Of a stretch of 64,000 nucleotides of DNA, positions 53,338 to 62,111 are shown piece after piece. The translations under genes were made by a program, and so were the position numbers. Source of the DNA: Egibacter sp. GTDB taxonomy: Bacteria > Actinomycetota > Nitriliruptoria > Euzebyales > Egibacteraceae. Position 1 is the stretch's first letter, and every line of letters starts with the position of its first letter. Under the pieces are notes generated by a model, which was not told where the DNA came from, made no database searches, and worked only from the letters and a program-made list of their open reading frames with translations. Where the stretch lies: the NCBI GenBank assembly GCA_003553795.1, contig PWFH01000026.1, positions 20,711 to 84,710 on the forward strand, given 5' to 3'.

Positions 53338-55497
53338 TCAGCCCCGCGCGGCCGAGGACTGCGGCGTCCGGCCTGCCCGCCCATCGAGGGCGTCGGCGAC
53401 GCCGAGCAGTGGCAGGCGCACGCGCACCGTCGTGCCGCGGCGGGGCTCGTCGACGATGCCGACCCGCCCGCCGAGGGCGGTGACGAGGGCGCGGACGATC
53501 GCCAGGCCCAACCCCGCGCCGGAGGTCGTCATCCGCATCGGGTCCTCGATGCGTTCGAAGCGCTCGAAGACCCGCTCGCGGTCACGCGGTGGGATGCCCC
53601 GGCCCTCGTCGATGACGTCGAGGACCGCGTCGTCGCCGTCCTCGACGAGGCGCACGGTCACCGTCGAGCCGGCGGGGGAGAACTTGCGGCTGTTGTCGAG
53701 GAGATTGGCGAGCACCTGTCGCAGGCGCAGCGCATCGGTCGTGCCGAGCATCTGCGATGGCGCCTCGAGCGCGAGGGTGTGCCGGTCCGAGGCCTGCCGG
53801 ACCCGTTCGACCTCCTCGGCGACGATGGCGACGAGGTCGGCGGTGGCGGGACTCACGCGCGGGCGCGTGGCGGCGCGCGAGGACAGTTGCGCGACGAGGA
53901 TGAGGTCCTCGATGAGGCGACCGAGGTGGTCGGCGCTCTGCTCGATCTGGGCGAGGAGCTTCGCGCGCTGCGCCTCGTCGAGCTGGTCGGCCCTGCGCGA
54001 AAGGAGTTGGCTGCTCGCCTTGATCGGCGTGAGCGGCGTGCGCAGCTCGTGACCGACCACCGAGAGCATGTCGTCCTTCATCCGCGCGACGCGGCGCTCC
54101 TCGCTGACGTCGTGGACGACGACGACTCGTAGCCGGCCGGCGTCGTGGCCCTCGGTGAGCCCGGAGACCGCGACCCGCCAGACCCGCCGGTCGTCGTCGG
54201 ACTCCTCGTCGGGGCTCACGTCGTGGACGCCCTCCGCGGTCCAGGGTCCGGGGCCGAGGACGTCGGTGACGGGCCGTCCGAGCGCCTCCTCGACGCCGGT
54301 GAGATCACGCATCGCGGGGTTCCACAGGGCGAGGTCGCCCTCGGCGTCGAGCACGAAGATGCCATCGGCGGTGTGGTCGACGACCGCGCGCAGCGTGGCC
54401 CGCTCCTGCTCGAGGGCCGTGAGCGCCTCGACGCGCTCGAAGTGCACCGAGGCGGAGGTCGCGAGACGCTGCAGCCACGGCTCGACGTCGCGCGAGGGGG
54501 CGAGGACGCCCTGCCAGGCCACGAGCACCCCGCTGCCGAAGCCGATGCCGATCGCTGGCGTGGCCCCTGCCCCGGGGCCGAACGCCTCGGCTGGACCGTG
54601 TTGGAGCTCGATGTTGTCGGGGTCGAGGGGGCACGGTGCACTGCCATGGGGGACGCCCGTTGCCCAACGCCCGTGGCGCCACACCGCGCTCTGCAGCGCG
54701 AGCGTCTGCTCGACCCCCTCGACGAGGATCATCGCGACGTCCGGCGCCGTCGTCGACTCGCCGAGGCGGTGTTCGGTCTGCACGAAGGCGGTTGAGCGCT
54801 CCCGGTCGAGCTGGGCCGCGACACGCTGGCGACTCGTCACGAAGACGAGGGCCAGTGGGGCGGCGAGGGCCGGTAGGGCGTAGGGGTTCTGCTGCCACAC
54901 GATGACCGTGAGGAGCGCGAGCGCCCCGTTGCAGGCGATGACGAGGGCGTTCGTGGCGGCCATGCGTCGCAGCGCGCGACGGAAGGGTGCCTCGGCGGTG
55001 ATGGCCACGATCCCGCTCACCGCGAGGGTGTTGACGACGAGGAAGGCCCCGATCGCTGCGGCGAACGCGAGTCCCTCGACGAGCGGCGCCGGGCTGGCGG
55101 CGCCGCCGAGCGCAGCGAACATCAGCACCGCAGCGGCGGCACCAGCGAGGTACTGGGAGAAGTTGAAGACGAACTTGATCGCCTCGGCGCGGTCGACGAG
55201 CTGCCAGACGAGTTGGGCGAGGGCGACGCCGAGCAGGACGGTGCCCGCGTCGAGGACGAGCAGGCTCACCATGAACGCCGTGTCGGACAGGGTGAAGCGC
55301 ACGCTGCTTGAGTGCCGGTAGGGCAGCTCGATCCGGAGGAGCTCGCCGAGCACCATCCCGCCCGCGACCGCGAGCGCCGCGAGGGGCTCGACACTGCGGG
55401 CGTCGAGTGCAACGGCGGCGACCGCGAGGGCGAGCGCGGCCGCCGCAGTGACGGCGATGAGCGCGAGGCCTGCGCGAGGCATGCGCTCATCGCTCAT
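53338..55497 (-). CDS. membrane sensor histidine kinase (7TM-GAF-PAS-HisKA-HATPase)
   Basis: The 719-residue kinase has six or seven membrane helices (about 10-222), a GAF-like region (about 240-360), a PAS domain (about 367-465; GIFVLDAEGDLALWN), HisKA with His483 in VVGHELRTPLTPIKA and HATPase_c (NLLDNSRKFSP, IDEGRGIP, ERFERIED, GAGLGLAIVRAL). All catalytic motifs are intact. The gene starts 12 bases after the S8 protease stop on the same strand and has no clear ribosome-binding site, so it is probably co-transcribed and perhaps coupled. No response regulator follows; its 3' end converges on the MurG-like gene. Confidence 0.9.
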   Translation of the reverse strand: MSDERMPRAGLALIAVTAAAALALAVAAVALDARSVEPLAALAVAGGMVLGELLRIELPYRHSSSVRFTLSDTAFMVSLLVLDAGTVLLGVALAQLVWQLVDRAEAIKFVFNFSQYLAGAAAAVLMFAALGGAASPAPLVEGLAFAAAIGAFLVVNTLAVSGIVAITAEAPFRRALRRMAATNALVIACNGALALLTVIVWQQNPYALPALAAPLALVFVTSRQRVAAQLDRERSTAFVQTEHRLGESTTAPDVAMILVEGVEQTLALQSAVWRHGRWATGVPHGSAPCPLDPDNIELQHGPAEAFGPGAGATPAIGIGFGSGVLVAWQGVLAPSRDVEPWLQRLATSASVHFERVEALTALEQERATLRAVVDHTADGIFVLDAEGDLALWNPAMRDLTGVEEALGRPVTDVLGPGPWTAEGVHDVSPDEESDDDRRVWRVAVSGLTEGHDAGRLRVVVVHDVSEERRVARMKDDMLSVVGHELRTPLTPIKASSQLLSRRADQLDEAQRAKLLAQIEQSADHLGRLIEDLILVAQLSSRAATRPRVSPATADLVAIVAEEVERVRQASDRHTLALEAPSQMLGTTDALRLRQVLANLLDNSRKFSPAGSTVTVRLVEDGDDAVLDVIDEGRGIPPRDRERVFERFERIEDPMRMTTSGAGLGLAIVRALVTALGGRVGIVDEPRRGTTVRVRLPLLGVADALDGRAGRTPQSSAARG

Positions 55498-55509
55498 GGC
55501 GGCGACCGA

Positions 55510-57378
55510 TCACGACGGCGGGGCGAGCGTCCAACCGTCGCCGACCCAGCGGGCGACGTCCCAGTCGTCGCCGACCCAGCGGGCGACGTCCCAGTCCTCG
55601 CTGACCCAGCGGGCGACGTCCCAGTCGTTGTTCACCCAGCGGGCGACGTCCCAGTCGTTGTTCACCCACCGGGCGACGTCCCAGTCGTCGCCGACCCAGC
55701 GGGCGACGTCCCAGCCGTCGGAAACCCACCGGGCGACGTCCCAGTCCGCGGCGACCCACCGCGCGACCTTCCAGTCCGCCGCGACCCACCGTGCGACGTC
55801 CCAGTCCGAGGCGTCCCAGGTGGCGCGCTCCCATTGCGCAGCGTTCCAGTCCGCGCCGACCCAGCGTGCGACGCTCCACTCCGCGCTCACCCAGCGAGCC
55901 ACGACCCAGCGGGCCACGGCCCAGTCTGAGGCCTCCCACCCCTCGCCGTTCCACTCGGCGGCGACCCAGCGCGCCACCGTCGGCATCGGAGCAGCAGTGG
56001 CGTCGACGGTGGCGGAAGCCGCAGCCTGAGGCGGTGGACCGCCGCGAGAGCCCGCGCCAGTCGCGAGCCCCACTGCGGGCGGCCCCGCCGAGGCGAGAGC
56101 CTCGTCGGCGCGCTCGCTGCGACGCTCGGCGCCGCGCCCGGGAGCCGCCCCGGCGATCTCGTCGGGGTCGATCGCCGGGCGCTCGGAGGTCATCGTCGAC
56201 GCCGCGTCGACCGTGGCCCGGGCATCGAGCTGGGCGTTGCCGCCAGCGCCCTCCACGAGGGCGTCAGCGAGCTCGGCGCCGTCGAGGTCGGGGTTGACGC
56301 CTGACGCGAGCGCGGCAACGCCCGCGGTGAGCGCGGCCGCCGCGGAGGTCCCCGAACCGCGCACGAGTCCGGCGTCGAGGCGGGCCCGCGCGGTCTCCGA
56401 GTCCCCTTCGCGAGCCGACTTCTCCGCCTGCGAGGATGGGGCAAGGTGCCCGACGACGTCGACGCCGGGGGCGAGCACCTGCGGTTGGGGCTCACTGTTG
56501 CGGTCATCCCCGCGGCCGCTGCCCTCCCACTCGTGCCAGCCATCCTCGCCCTGCTCGAGCGCGCCAGCGGCGAGGCTCCCGGGAGAGGTGGCCGGGGAGG
56601 TGAGCTCCCCGCCGTTGCCGCTGCCGGTGATGACGAGCACGCCGGTGGTCGCGAGCCGCAGGACCGCGAGGTCGAGGAGTTGACCGGCCTCGCTGGCCGG
56701 GTCGACGCCGAGGGCGAGCACGGCGACGCGGACGCCGAGCGAGCGGCCGGGACCCTCGAGCCACTGCAGTGCGCCGAGGACCTGACCGAGGCTCGTGGCG
56801 CCTTCGTCGTCGCCGACCTTCAGCGAGAGGATGCCGGCCTCCGGGGCGGCCCCGGGGGCGCTCGGTCCTTGGGCGGCGATGAGGGAGGCCATGTACGTGC
56901 CGTGCCCGAAGCCATCGCCGCCACCCTCACCGGTGAAGTCGACCTCCCCGGCAACGGAGCCCTCGAGTGCGTCGACGGGAGCGACGCCGGTGTCGATGAG
57001 CGCGACGAGCCCCCCGGACCCGGCGGTGCCCTCGCTCCACAGCTCAGGTGCGCCGGTCGCGGTCACCCCGGGGTCGGTGTAGGCGGAGTAGTCCTCGACG
57101 AACGGGTCGGTCTCCTCGGCGAGCCAGGTGAGCTCGGTGTCGGCGGCCACCGCGTCGGCAGGCTCCTCGGCACTGCGCACGACGAGCGCGTCGGCGACCC
57201 CGACGTCCTCGACGACCTCGGCGCCGGCGGGCAGGTCCGAGCCCGCGGGCACGATCCACTCGCCGTCCCCGGCCGCTGAGGCCGCCGTCGGTGGCAGGAG
57301 CGCCGCGACGAGCGCGACCGCCAGGACGAGCGCGAAGTGGCGTCGAATGCTTGTGCGGGACTCGCGTGAAGCTCCCAT
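55510..57378 (-). CDS. secreted subtilisin-like (S8) protease with tryptophan-pentad tail
   Basis: The 622-residue protein has a signal peptide (about 1-36, ending AASAA), a short pro-region-like segment (about 40-110) and an S8 domain with all catalytic residues: Asp129 (ALIDTGVAP), His159 (FGHGTYMASL), Asn255 of the oxyanion hole (GSGNGG) and Ser345 (GSGTSAAAAL). A linker of about 75 Ala/Gly/Arg residues leads to a tail (471-616) with 30 tryptophans exactly five residues apart, mostly VARWVxxDWD decads. No LPXTG or membrane anchor follows; the protein ends APPS. ATG 57378 has GAGGAA upstream. It precedes the sensor kinase in one unit. Confidence 0.85.
   Translation of the reverse strand: MGASRESRTSIRRHFALVLAVALVAALLPPTAASAAGDGEWIVPAGSDLPAGAEVVEDVGVADALVVRSAEEPADAVAADTELTWLAEETDPFVEDYSAYTDPGVTATGAPELWSEGTAGSGGLVALIDTGVAPVDALEGSVAGEVDFTGEGGGDGFGHGTYMASLIAAQGPSAPGAAPEAGILSLKVGDDEGATSLGQVLGALQWLEGPGRSLGVRVAVLALGVDPASEAGQLLDLAVLRLATTGVLVITGSGNGGELTSPATSPGSLAAGALEQGEDGWHEWEGSGRGDDRNSEPQPQVLAPGVDVVGHLAPSSQAEKSAREGDSETARARLDAGLVRGSGTSAAAALTAGVAALASGVNPDLDGAELADALVEGAGGNAQLDARATVDAASTMTSERPAIDPDEIAGAAPGRGAERRSERADEALASAGPPAVGLATGAGSRGGPPPQAAASATVDATAAPMPTVARWVAAEWNGEGWEASDWAVARWVVARWVSAEWSVARWVGADWNAAQWERATWDASDWDVARWVAADWKVARWVAADWDVARWVSDGWDVARWVGDDWDVARWVNNDWDVARWVNNDWDVARWVSEDWDVARWVGDDWDVARWVGDGWTLAPPS
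55531..55968 (-). repeat. 30-bp tandem repeats encoding the tryptophan-pentad tail
   Basis: Nine contiguous 30-bp units run from 55531 to 55800. The units at 55561-55590 and 55681-55710 are identical, and those at 55621 and 55651 differ by one base. Degenerate copies continue to 55968. All copies stay in frame, and every fifth codon is TGG. There are no spacers, so it is not a CRISPR array. Confidence 0.95.
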
Positions 57379-57582
57379 CTCGGTTCCTCCCGGCTGCACG
57401 GTCGAGGTCTCGGCCACGTCACAGGCGACGCAGCCATGCCGACTACCCACGGTGATCGGCAGGGAGGGGCACGGTCTTGAGCGAAGGTTGGATCATCGAC
57501 ACGGATCCGTGGGCGTCGCACCCTTGTCGTAGGCTGCTCGCCATCGCATCTCGGTTGCGGGCACGCGAATCGGACGGGGGAC

Positions 57583-58377
57583 ATGGAGAAGCAGGCGATC
57601 CTCGAGGGCATGGCCGCCCAGCGCCGCCAGACCGTCGATCGGCTCGGCGGGACGGCGACGGTGTGGGAGCACGTCATGCCCAACGGGGTGAGTGTCGGTG
57701 GCGCCGCCTCGTGGCTCGTCGACGCCGACGGGCAGGCTGCGCGCGGGCGCTTCGGGGCCCTCGCCGGTCCGGTGCCGCAGGCGACGGCGGACGACCCCGG
57801 TGGCGAGCCCGCGTCCCCGGTCGAGGTGCTCGAGGCCCTCGAGGCGGGCGGTCAGCGCCTGCGAGAGCGCCTGCGCCGGATGCCGCGGGCGCTGTGGGGC
57901 CTCGTGACCGCCACGGCGCCGGGGCAACGGCTGACGCTCGCCGAGGCGCTCGCGCGCTACGTGCAGCGTGAGTGGACGACGCTCGCCCACCCGCTCGGTG
58001 ACCACGACGAGGCGCCGGGCGGCGTCCTGCTGCCACCCGGCCCGGCGAGCCTCGTCATCACCGATGCCGCGCTCGCGCGACTGCCCGTCGAGGTGCTGCC
58101 CCATGCCGTCCCGCGCGTGGGCGTCGTCCGTCTCGAGGTCGCCCCCCTGCCAGGGTCGGCGCCGATCCGCTGGTGGGGGGTGGACTTCGCGCGCAAGCAC
58201 TACGGTCCCCGGGTCACCGCACTGCCCGACGCGCGCGTCGAGGTCTGGGGCGGCGCCCTCGCGCGGGTCCTCGACGGCGCCGTCGACTGGCAGGACCTCG
58301 AAGGAGACGGACTGGCGATCGAGGGTGACCGCGAGCTCGCGGCAGCGTGCCTCGCATCCTCTGGCGCGGGCCCCTGA
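57583..58377 (+). CDS. uncharacterised protein, possibly DinB/MDMPI-like with SCP2-like end
   Basis: The 264-residue cytoplasmic protein starts MEKQAILEGMAAQRRQTVD. The middle helical part (about 68-125; EALEAGGQRLRERLRRMPRAL) recalls the DinB/mycothiol-dependent maleylpyruvate isomerase bundle. The C-terminus (about 185-255; ARVEVWGGALARVLDGAVD, then LAIEGDRELA) recalls the SCP2-like domain paired with it in actinobacteria. The metal-binding histidines of DinB proteins are not evident. It is divergent from the S8 protease across 204 bases and precedes rodZ. I do not recognise a specific function. Confidence 0.5.
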   Translation: MEKQAILEGMAAQRRQTVDRLGGTATVWEHVMPNGVSVGGAASWLVDADGQAARGRFGALAGPVPQATADDPGGEPASPVEVLEALEAGGQRLRERLRRMPRALWGLVTATAPGQRLTLAEALARYVQREWTTLAHPLGDHDEAPGGVLLPPGPASLVITDAALARLPVEVLPHAVPRVGVVRLEVAPLPGSAPIRWWGVDFARKHYGPRVTALPDARVEVWGGALARVLDGAVDWQDLEGDGLAIEGDRELAAACLASSGAGP

Positions 58378-58450
58378 GGCGTTGGTCCCGCGCAGCGCCA
58401 TCGGCTGCCCGGGCAGTCTCGGGGCCGACCCTGCCCGACGGTGTCGTCCC

Positions 58451-58456
58451 TATACT
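58451..58456 (+). promoter_or_regulatory. -10 box of rodZ-rimO
   Basis: TATACT is the closest match to a consensus -10 hexamer in the window. It lies 102 bases before the rodZ ATG. The region about 17-20 bases upstream has only CCGACC as a weak -35. Confidence 0.5.
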
Positions 58457-58558
58457 GTGGGCGACGCCCCGCGCGCGCCGGCGCCACCCGGCGGCCCGGC
58501 ACGCGGACTCCCCCGAGCAGGCGGTGGACCCGGGAAGCCACCTTGGAGGCGACGGAAG

Positions 58559-59377
58559 ATGTCGACCGGCATCGGCGATGCGCTGCGCGCGGCCCGTGAG
58601 CGCGCCGGCATCACGCTCGCCGACGCGGCCTCGGAGACGCGCATCCGCCAGTCGTTCCTCGCGGCACTCGAGCGCGAGGAGTTCGACCACCTCGGCGGCG
58701 ACGTCTACGTCAAGGGCTTCCTCCGCAGCTACGCGCGCTTCCTCGGGCTCGACCCCGACCCGTTCGTCGAGGCCTTCATCCAGGCGCGGCCCGAGGCCAG
58801 CGAGTGGGGGACGATGGCCTCCGAGCCGATCGAGACGCCCACGCAGGCGCGCAGGCCGATCGCGGTCGTCGTCGCCGTCGTCGCCGTGCTCGTGATCGGG
58901 GGGCTCGCCTTCCTCGGCACGATCGCCGGGGACGACGCCGAGGAGACCGACGAGGTCGCCGCGCCCGACCCCGTCGAGGAGGACACGCCGGCGCCGACCC
59001 CGGACCCGGTCGAGCCTACCGAGGAGCCGGAGGACGACCCCGACGAGGAGCCCACCGAGGAGCCCACCGAGCCCGAGGAGGAGGAGACCGAGGAGCCCGA
59101 CCTCTCCGACGGCATCGTCCTCGACTTCACCATCGTCGGCACCGGCTCGTGGGCGCGGGTCACGGTCGACGGGGTCGTCGTCAACGAGCGCATCTTCGAC
59201 GCGGGCTTCAGCGAGACCTACGAGGGTGACGACATCCTCCTGCGCATCGGCGACGCGGCCAACGCCGAGATCGAGGTCAACGGCGAGGGGCTCGGTGACC
59301 TCGGGGGCAGCGGGCAGGTCGTCGAGGTGAGCTGCAGCACCGAGCGGGCCGCCTGCGACGTCGATGTCGTGGCGTGA
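58559..59377 (+). CDS. rodZ: RodZ-like HTH membrane protein with DUF4115
   Basis: The 272-residue protein has an N-terminal HTH_25 domain (about 3-70; GDALRAARERAGITLADAA and VYVKGFLRSYARFLGLDP), one membrane helix (about 98-120), a very acidic Pro/Glu linker (about 125-180, EEPTEEPTEPEEEE) and an exported beta domain of the DUF4115 type (about 185-272). RodZ links MreB to the cell-wall elongation machinery. GGAGG lies upstream. rimO overlaps it by four bases, and a rodZ-like gene before rimO is common. Confidence 0.88.
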   Translation: MSTGIGDALRAARERAGITLADAASETRIRQSFLAALEREEFDHLGGDVYVKGFLRSYARFLGLDPDPFVEAFIQARPEASEWGTMASEPIETPTQARRPIAVVVAVVAVLVIGGLAFLGTIAGDDAEETDEVAAPDPVEEDTPAPTPDPVEPTEEPEDDPDEEPTEEPTEPEEEETEEPDLSDGIVLDFTIVGTGSWARVTVDGVVVNERIFDAGFSETYEGDDILLRIGDAANAEIEVNGEGLGDLGGSGQVVEVSCSTERAACDVDVVA

Positions 59378-60840
59378 GCCAGCCGCCCGACGACGCGTCG
59401 ACGGTCGCGGTCGCGGCCCCCGGGCGCGTGCGTCCGCCCGCGGTGGCGCTCGTCACGCTGGGCTGCGGGCGCAACGAGGTCGATAGCGCGCAGGCCGCCG
59501 GCCGTCTCGCCGAGGCCGGCTTCACGCTCGTCGACGACCCCGCAGCGGCCGACTGCGTCCTCGTCAACACCTGCACCTTCATCGAGCCGGCCCGCGAGGA
59601 GTCGGTCGACACCGTCCTCGAGGCCACCGAGCGCGACGTGCCGGTGCTCGTCATCGGGTGCATGGCCGAGCGCTACGGCAGCGACCTCGCCGAGGCGCTG
59701 CCGGAGGCCGCCGGCGTCCTCGGCTTCGCCGAGTACCCCCGGCTACCCGAGCACGTCGCCGCCGCCCTGGGCCTCGCCGCGCCCACACCGCCCACGGCGG
59801 ACGCGCGTGAGCCTGTCGTCGGCGCCCGCGACGGCGCCCCGCTCGCGGTCAGCGGCACGAACAGCCCCCTGCCCCTCGTCGCCCCGCCGCCGGACGCCCC
59901 GCCCACCGCGTCCTTCCCGGTGCGCACCCAACCCAAGGGCCCGTGGGCCTACCTCAAGCTCGCCGCCGGCTGCGACCGGGCCTGCGCGTTCTGCACGATC
60001 CCGAGCTACCGGGGGGCCTTCCGCTCGCGGCCGGTCGAGGAGGTCCTCGCCGAGGCCCGGGCGCTGGCGGCAGCCGGGGTCCGCGAGCTCGTCGGGGGGA
60101 GCGAGAACACGACGAGCTACGGCAAGGACCTCGCCGCCGGCCGCGACGCCCAGCTCGAGCTCGTCGCAGGGCTCGAGGACGTCGAGGGGCTCGAGCGCGT
60201 GCGCCTGCTCTACCTCCAGCCCGACGAGCTCACCGAGGACCTCGTCGCCGCGATGGCCGCCTCCGAGCGCGTCGTGAGCTACTACGACCTCTCGCTGCAG
60301 CACGCCAGCGCCGACGTCGTGCGGGCGATGGCACGGGGAGGCGACGCCGAGCGCTATCTCGCGCTCATCGAGCGCATCCGGGCGCATGACCCCGACGCCG
60401 TCCTGCGCTCGTCGTTCATCGTCGGCTTCCCCGGCGAGCGCGAGGCCGACGTCGACGTGCTCGAGGGCTTCCTCACCGCGGCCGGCATCGACTGGACCGC
60501 GTTCTTCGTCTACTCGGCCGAGGAGGGCACCCCGGCGGCGCGCCTGCCGGGCGCGGTCGACCCCGACGAGGCCCGCGCGCGGCGCGACCACCTCCTCGAC
60601 GTCGCCGAGGCGGTCGGTGAGGAGCGCGCGGAGCGCTTCGTCGGGCGCACCCTCGAGGTCCTCGTCGAGGGGCACGAGGCCGGCGCGGCGATCGGCCGCT
60701 CCTACCGCGAGGCGCCCGAGACCGACGGCGAGGTGCGGCTGCCCGCCTGTGCGACCCCCGTCGGGCGTAGCGTGCGCGCCGAGGTGCTCGCCGCCGACGG
60801 CGTCGACCTCCTCGCCAGGCCGCTGGGGGGCGTGGCGTGA
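59374..60840 (+). CDS. rimO: ribosomal protein S12 methylthiotransferase RimO
   Basis: The 488-residue radical-SAM protein has the N-terminal UPF0004 domain (VTLGCGRNEVDS, NTCTFIEPAREES and VIGCMAERYG supply three cluster cysteines), the SAM-cluster motif GCDRACAFCTIPSYRG, the RimO-specific ENTTSYGKDL and a C-terminal TRAM domain. It thiomethylates the S12 aspartate. A Pro/Ala-rich insertion (about 130-185) separates the first two domains, as in mycobacterial RimO. GTG overlaps rodZ; the stop overlaps cinA. No pgsA gene lies between rimO and cinA. Confidence 0.94.
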   Translation: MSQPPDDASTVAVAAPGRVRPPAVALVTLGCGRNEVDSAQAAGRLAEAGFTLVDDPAAADCVLVNTCTFIEPAREESVDTVLEATERDVPVLVIGCMAERYGSDLAEALPEAAGVLGFAEYPRLPEHVAAALGLAAPTPPTADAREPVVGARDGAPLAVSGTNSPLPLVAPPPDAPPTASFPVRTQPKGPWAYLKLAAGCDRACAFCTIPSYRGAFRSRPVEEVLAEARALAAAGVRELVGGSENTTSYGKDLAAGRDAQLELVAGLEDVEGLERVRLLYLQPDELTEDLVAAMAASERVVSYYDLSLQHASADVVRAMARGGDAERYLALIERIRAHDPDAVLRSSFIVGFPGEREADVDVLEGFLTAAGIDWTAFFVYSAEEGTPAARLPGAVDPDEARARRDHLLDVAEAVGEERAERFVGRTLEVLVEGHEAGAAIGRSYREAPETDGEVRLPACATPVGRSVRAEVLAADGVDLLARPLGGVA

Positions 60841-62108
60841 GCCGCGGGCTCTCCGCGGAGATCATCGCCGTCGGCACCGAGCTGCTGCTCGGCGATGCCG
60901 TCGACACGAACTCCGCGCACCTCTCGCAGCGCCTCGCCGAGATCGGCGTCGACGTCTACCGCCACACGACCGTCGGCGACAACCCCGCCCGGCTCGAGAC
61001 GGCGATCGCCGAGGCCTGCGCGCGGGCCGACGCGGTGCTCGTCACCGGTGGGCTGGGCCCCACCCAGGACGACCTCACCCGCGACGCCGTCGCGGCCCTC
61101 GCCGGGGTGGCCCTCGAGCGCCACGAGCGCCTCGTGGCCCACCTCGACCGCTTCTTCCGTGACCGTGGCCGGGAGATGCCCGTGGCCAACCTGCGCCAGG
61201 CCGACCTGCCCGCCGGGGCCCGCGTGCTCGACCCGGTCGGCACCGCCGCGGGCTTCGCGCTCGAGGTCGCGGGCGCGACGGTGTACTGCCTGCCCGGGGT
61301 GCCGCGGGAGATGGCACCGATGGCCGACGCCGACGTCGTCCCCGAGCTCGCCGCGCGCGCGGGCGCCCGGGTGACCGTGAGCCGCCTCGTGCGCACCGCC
61401 GGGATGAGCGAGTCCCTCGTCGCCGAGCGCGCGGGGGCGATCGTCGAGCGGCTCGACGAGGCCGGCAACCCCACCGTGGCCTTCCTCGCCTCGCGCGGCG
61501 AGACGCGGGTGCGGGTCACCGGCAAGGCCGACAGCCGTGAGGCGGCCCTCGCCCTCGTCGACCCCGTCGTCGAGGAGCTCGTCGACCTCCTCGGGGCGGG
61601 GGTGGCCGGCCTCGACGACGAGGGCGTCGAGCACGCCGTCGCCCGGCTGCTGCGCGAGCGCGGCTGGACCCTCGCCCTCGCCGAGTCGGTGACCGGCGGA
61701 CTCGTCGCCGGCCGCCTCGTCGGTGTGCCCGGGGCCTCGGACTGGCTGCGCGGGGGCCTCGTCGTCTACGCCACCGCGAGCAAGCGCGCCCTCGCCGGCC
61801 TCGGCGACGTGCTCGCCGCGCACGGGCCCGTCAGCGAGGGGACCTCGATCGCGCTGGCCACCGCCGCGCGCGAGCGTCTCGACGCCGACGTCGGGGTCGG
61901 CGTGACCGGGGTGGCCGGTCCCGACGAGCAGGACGGCGTCGCGCCGGGCACCGTCATCGTCGCCGTCGACCTGCCCGGCCGCCCGCCGGGCGCCCGCACG
62001 ATCACCCTGCCGCCGCGCGAGCGGCCGGCGCTGCTCGAGTTCGCGACGAGCGCGGTCCTCGACCACCTGCGGCGCCTGCTCGCCGACGTCGACGCGCCCG
62101 GCTGGTGA
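60837..62108 (+). CDS. cinA: CinA family nicotinamide-nucleotide amidase
   Basis: The 423-residue protein has the N-terminal MoCF/COG1058 domain (EIIAVGTELLLGDAVDTNS, VLVTGGLGPTQDDLTRDA and YCLPGVPREM) and the C-terminal amidase domain (LALAESVTGGLVAGRLVGVPGASDW, shown as LALAESVTGGLVAGRL, then VGVTGVAGPDEQDG). CinA recycles NMN and hydrolyses ADP-ribose; in competent bacteria it is co-transcribed with recA, which lies just downstream here. GTG overlaps rimO. Confidence 0.94.
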   Translation: MSRGLSAEIIAVGTELLLGDAVDTNSAHLSQRLAEIGVDVYRHTTVGDNPARLETAIAEACARADAVLVTGGLGPTQDDLTRDAVAALAGVALERHERLVAHLDRFFRDRGREMPVANLRQADLPAGARVLDPVGTAAGFALEVAGATVYCLPGVPREMAPMADADVVPELAARAGARVTVSRLVRTAGMSESLVAERAGAIVERLDEAGNPTVAFLASRGETRVRVTGKADSREAALALVDPVVEELVDLLGAGVAGLDDEGVEHAVARLLRERGWTLALAESVTGGLVAGRLVGVPGASDWLRGGLVVYATASKRALAGLGDVLAAHGPVSEGTSIALATAARERLDADVGVGVTGVAGPDEQDGVAPGTVIVAVDLPGRPPGARTITLPPRERPALLEFATSAVLDHLRRLLADVDAPGW

Positions 62109-62111
62109 GCC

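Noticed and set aside
55312..55929. Plus-strand frame with repeated DPAGDVPVV units opposite the protease tail
   Set aside because: It is the mirror image of the 30-bp repeats of the protease gene. The minus-strand frame has a signal peptide and an intact S8 domain.
55531..55968. CRISPR array
   Set aside because: The 30-bp units are directly contiguous with no spacers, stay in the protease reading frame, and no cas gene is present.
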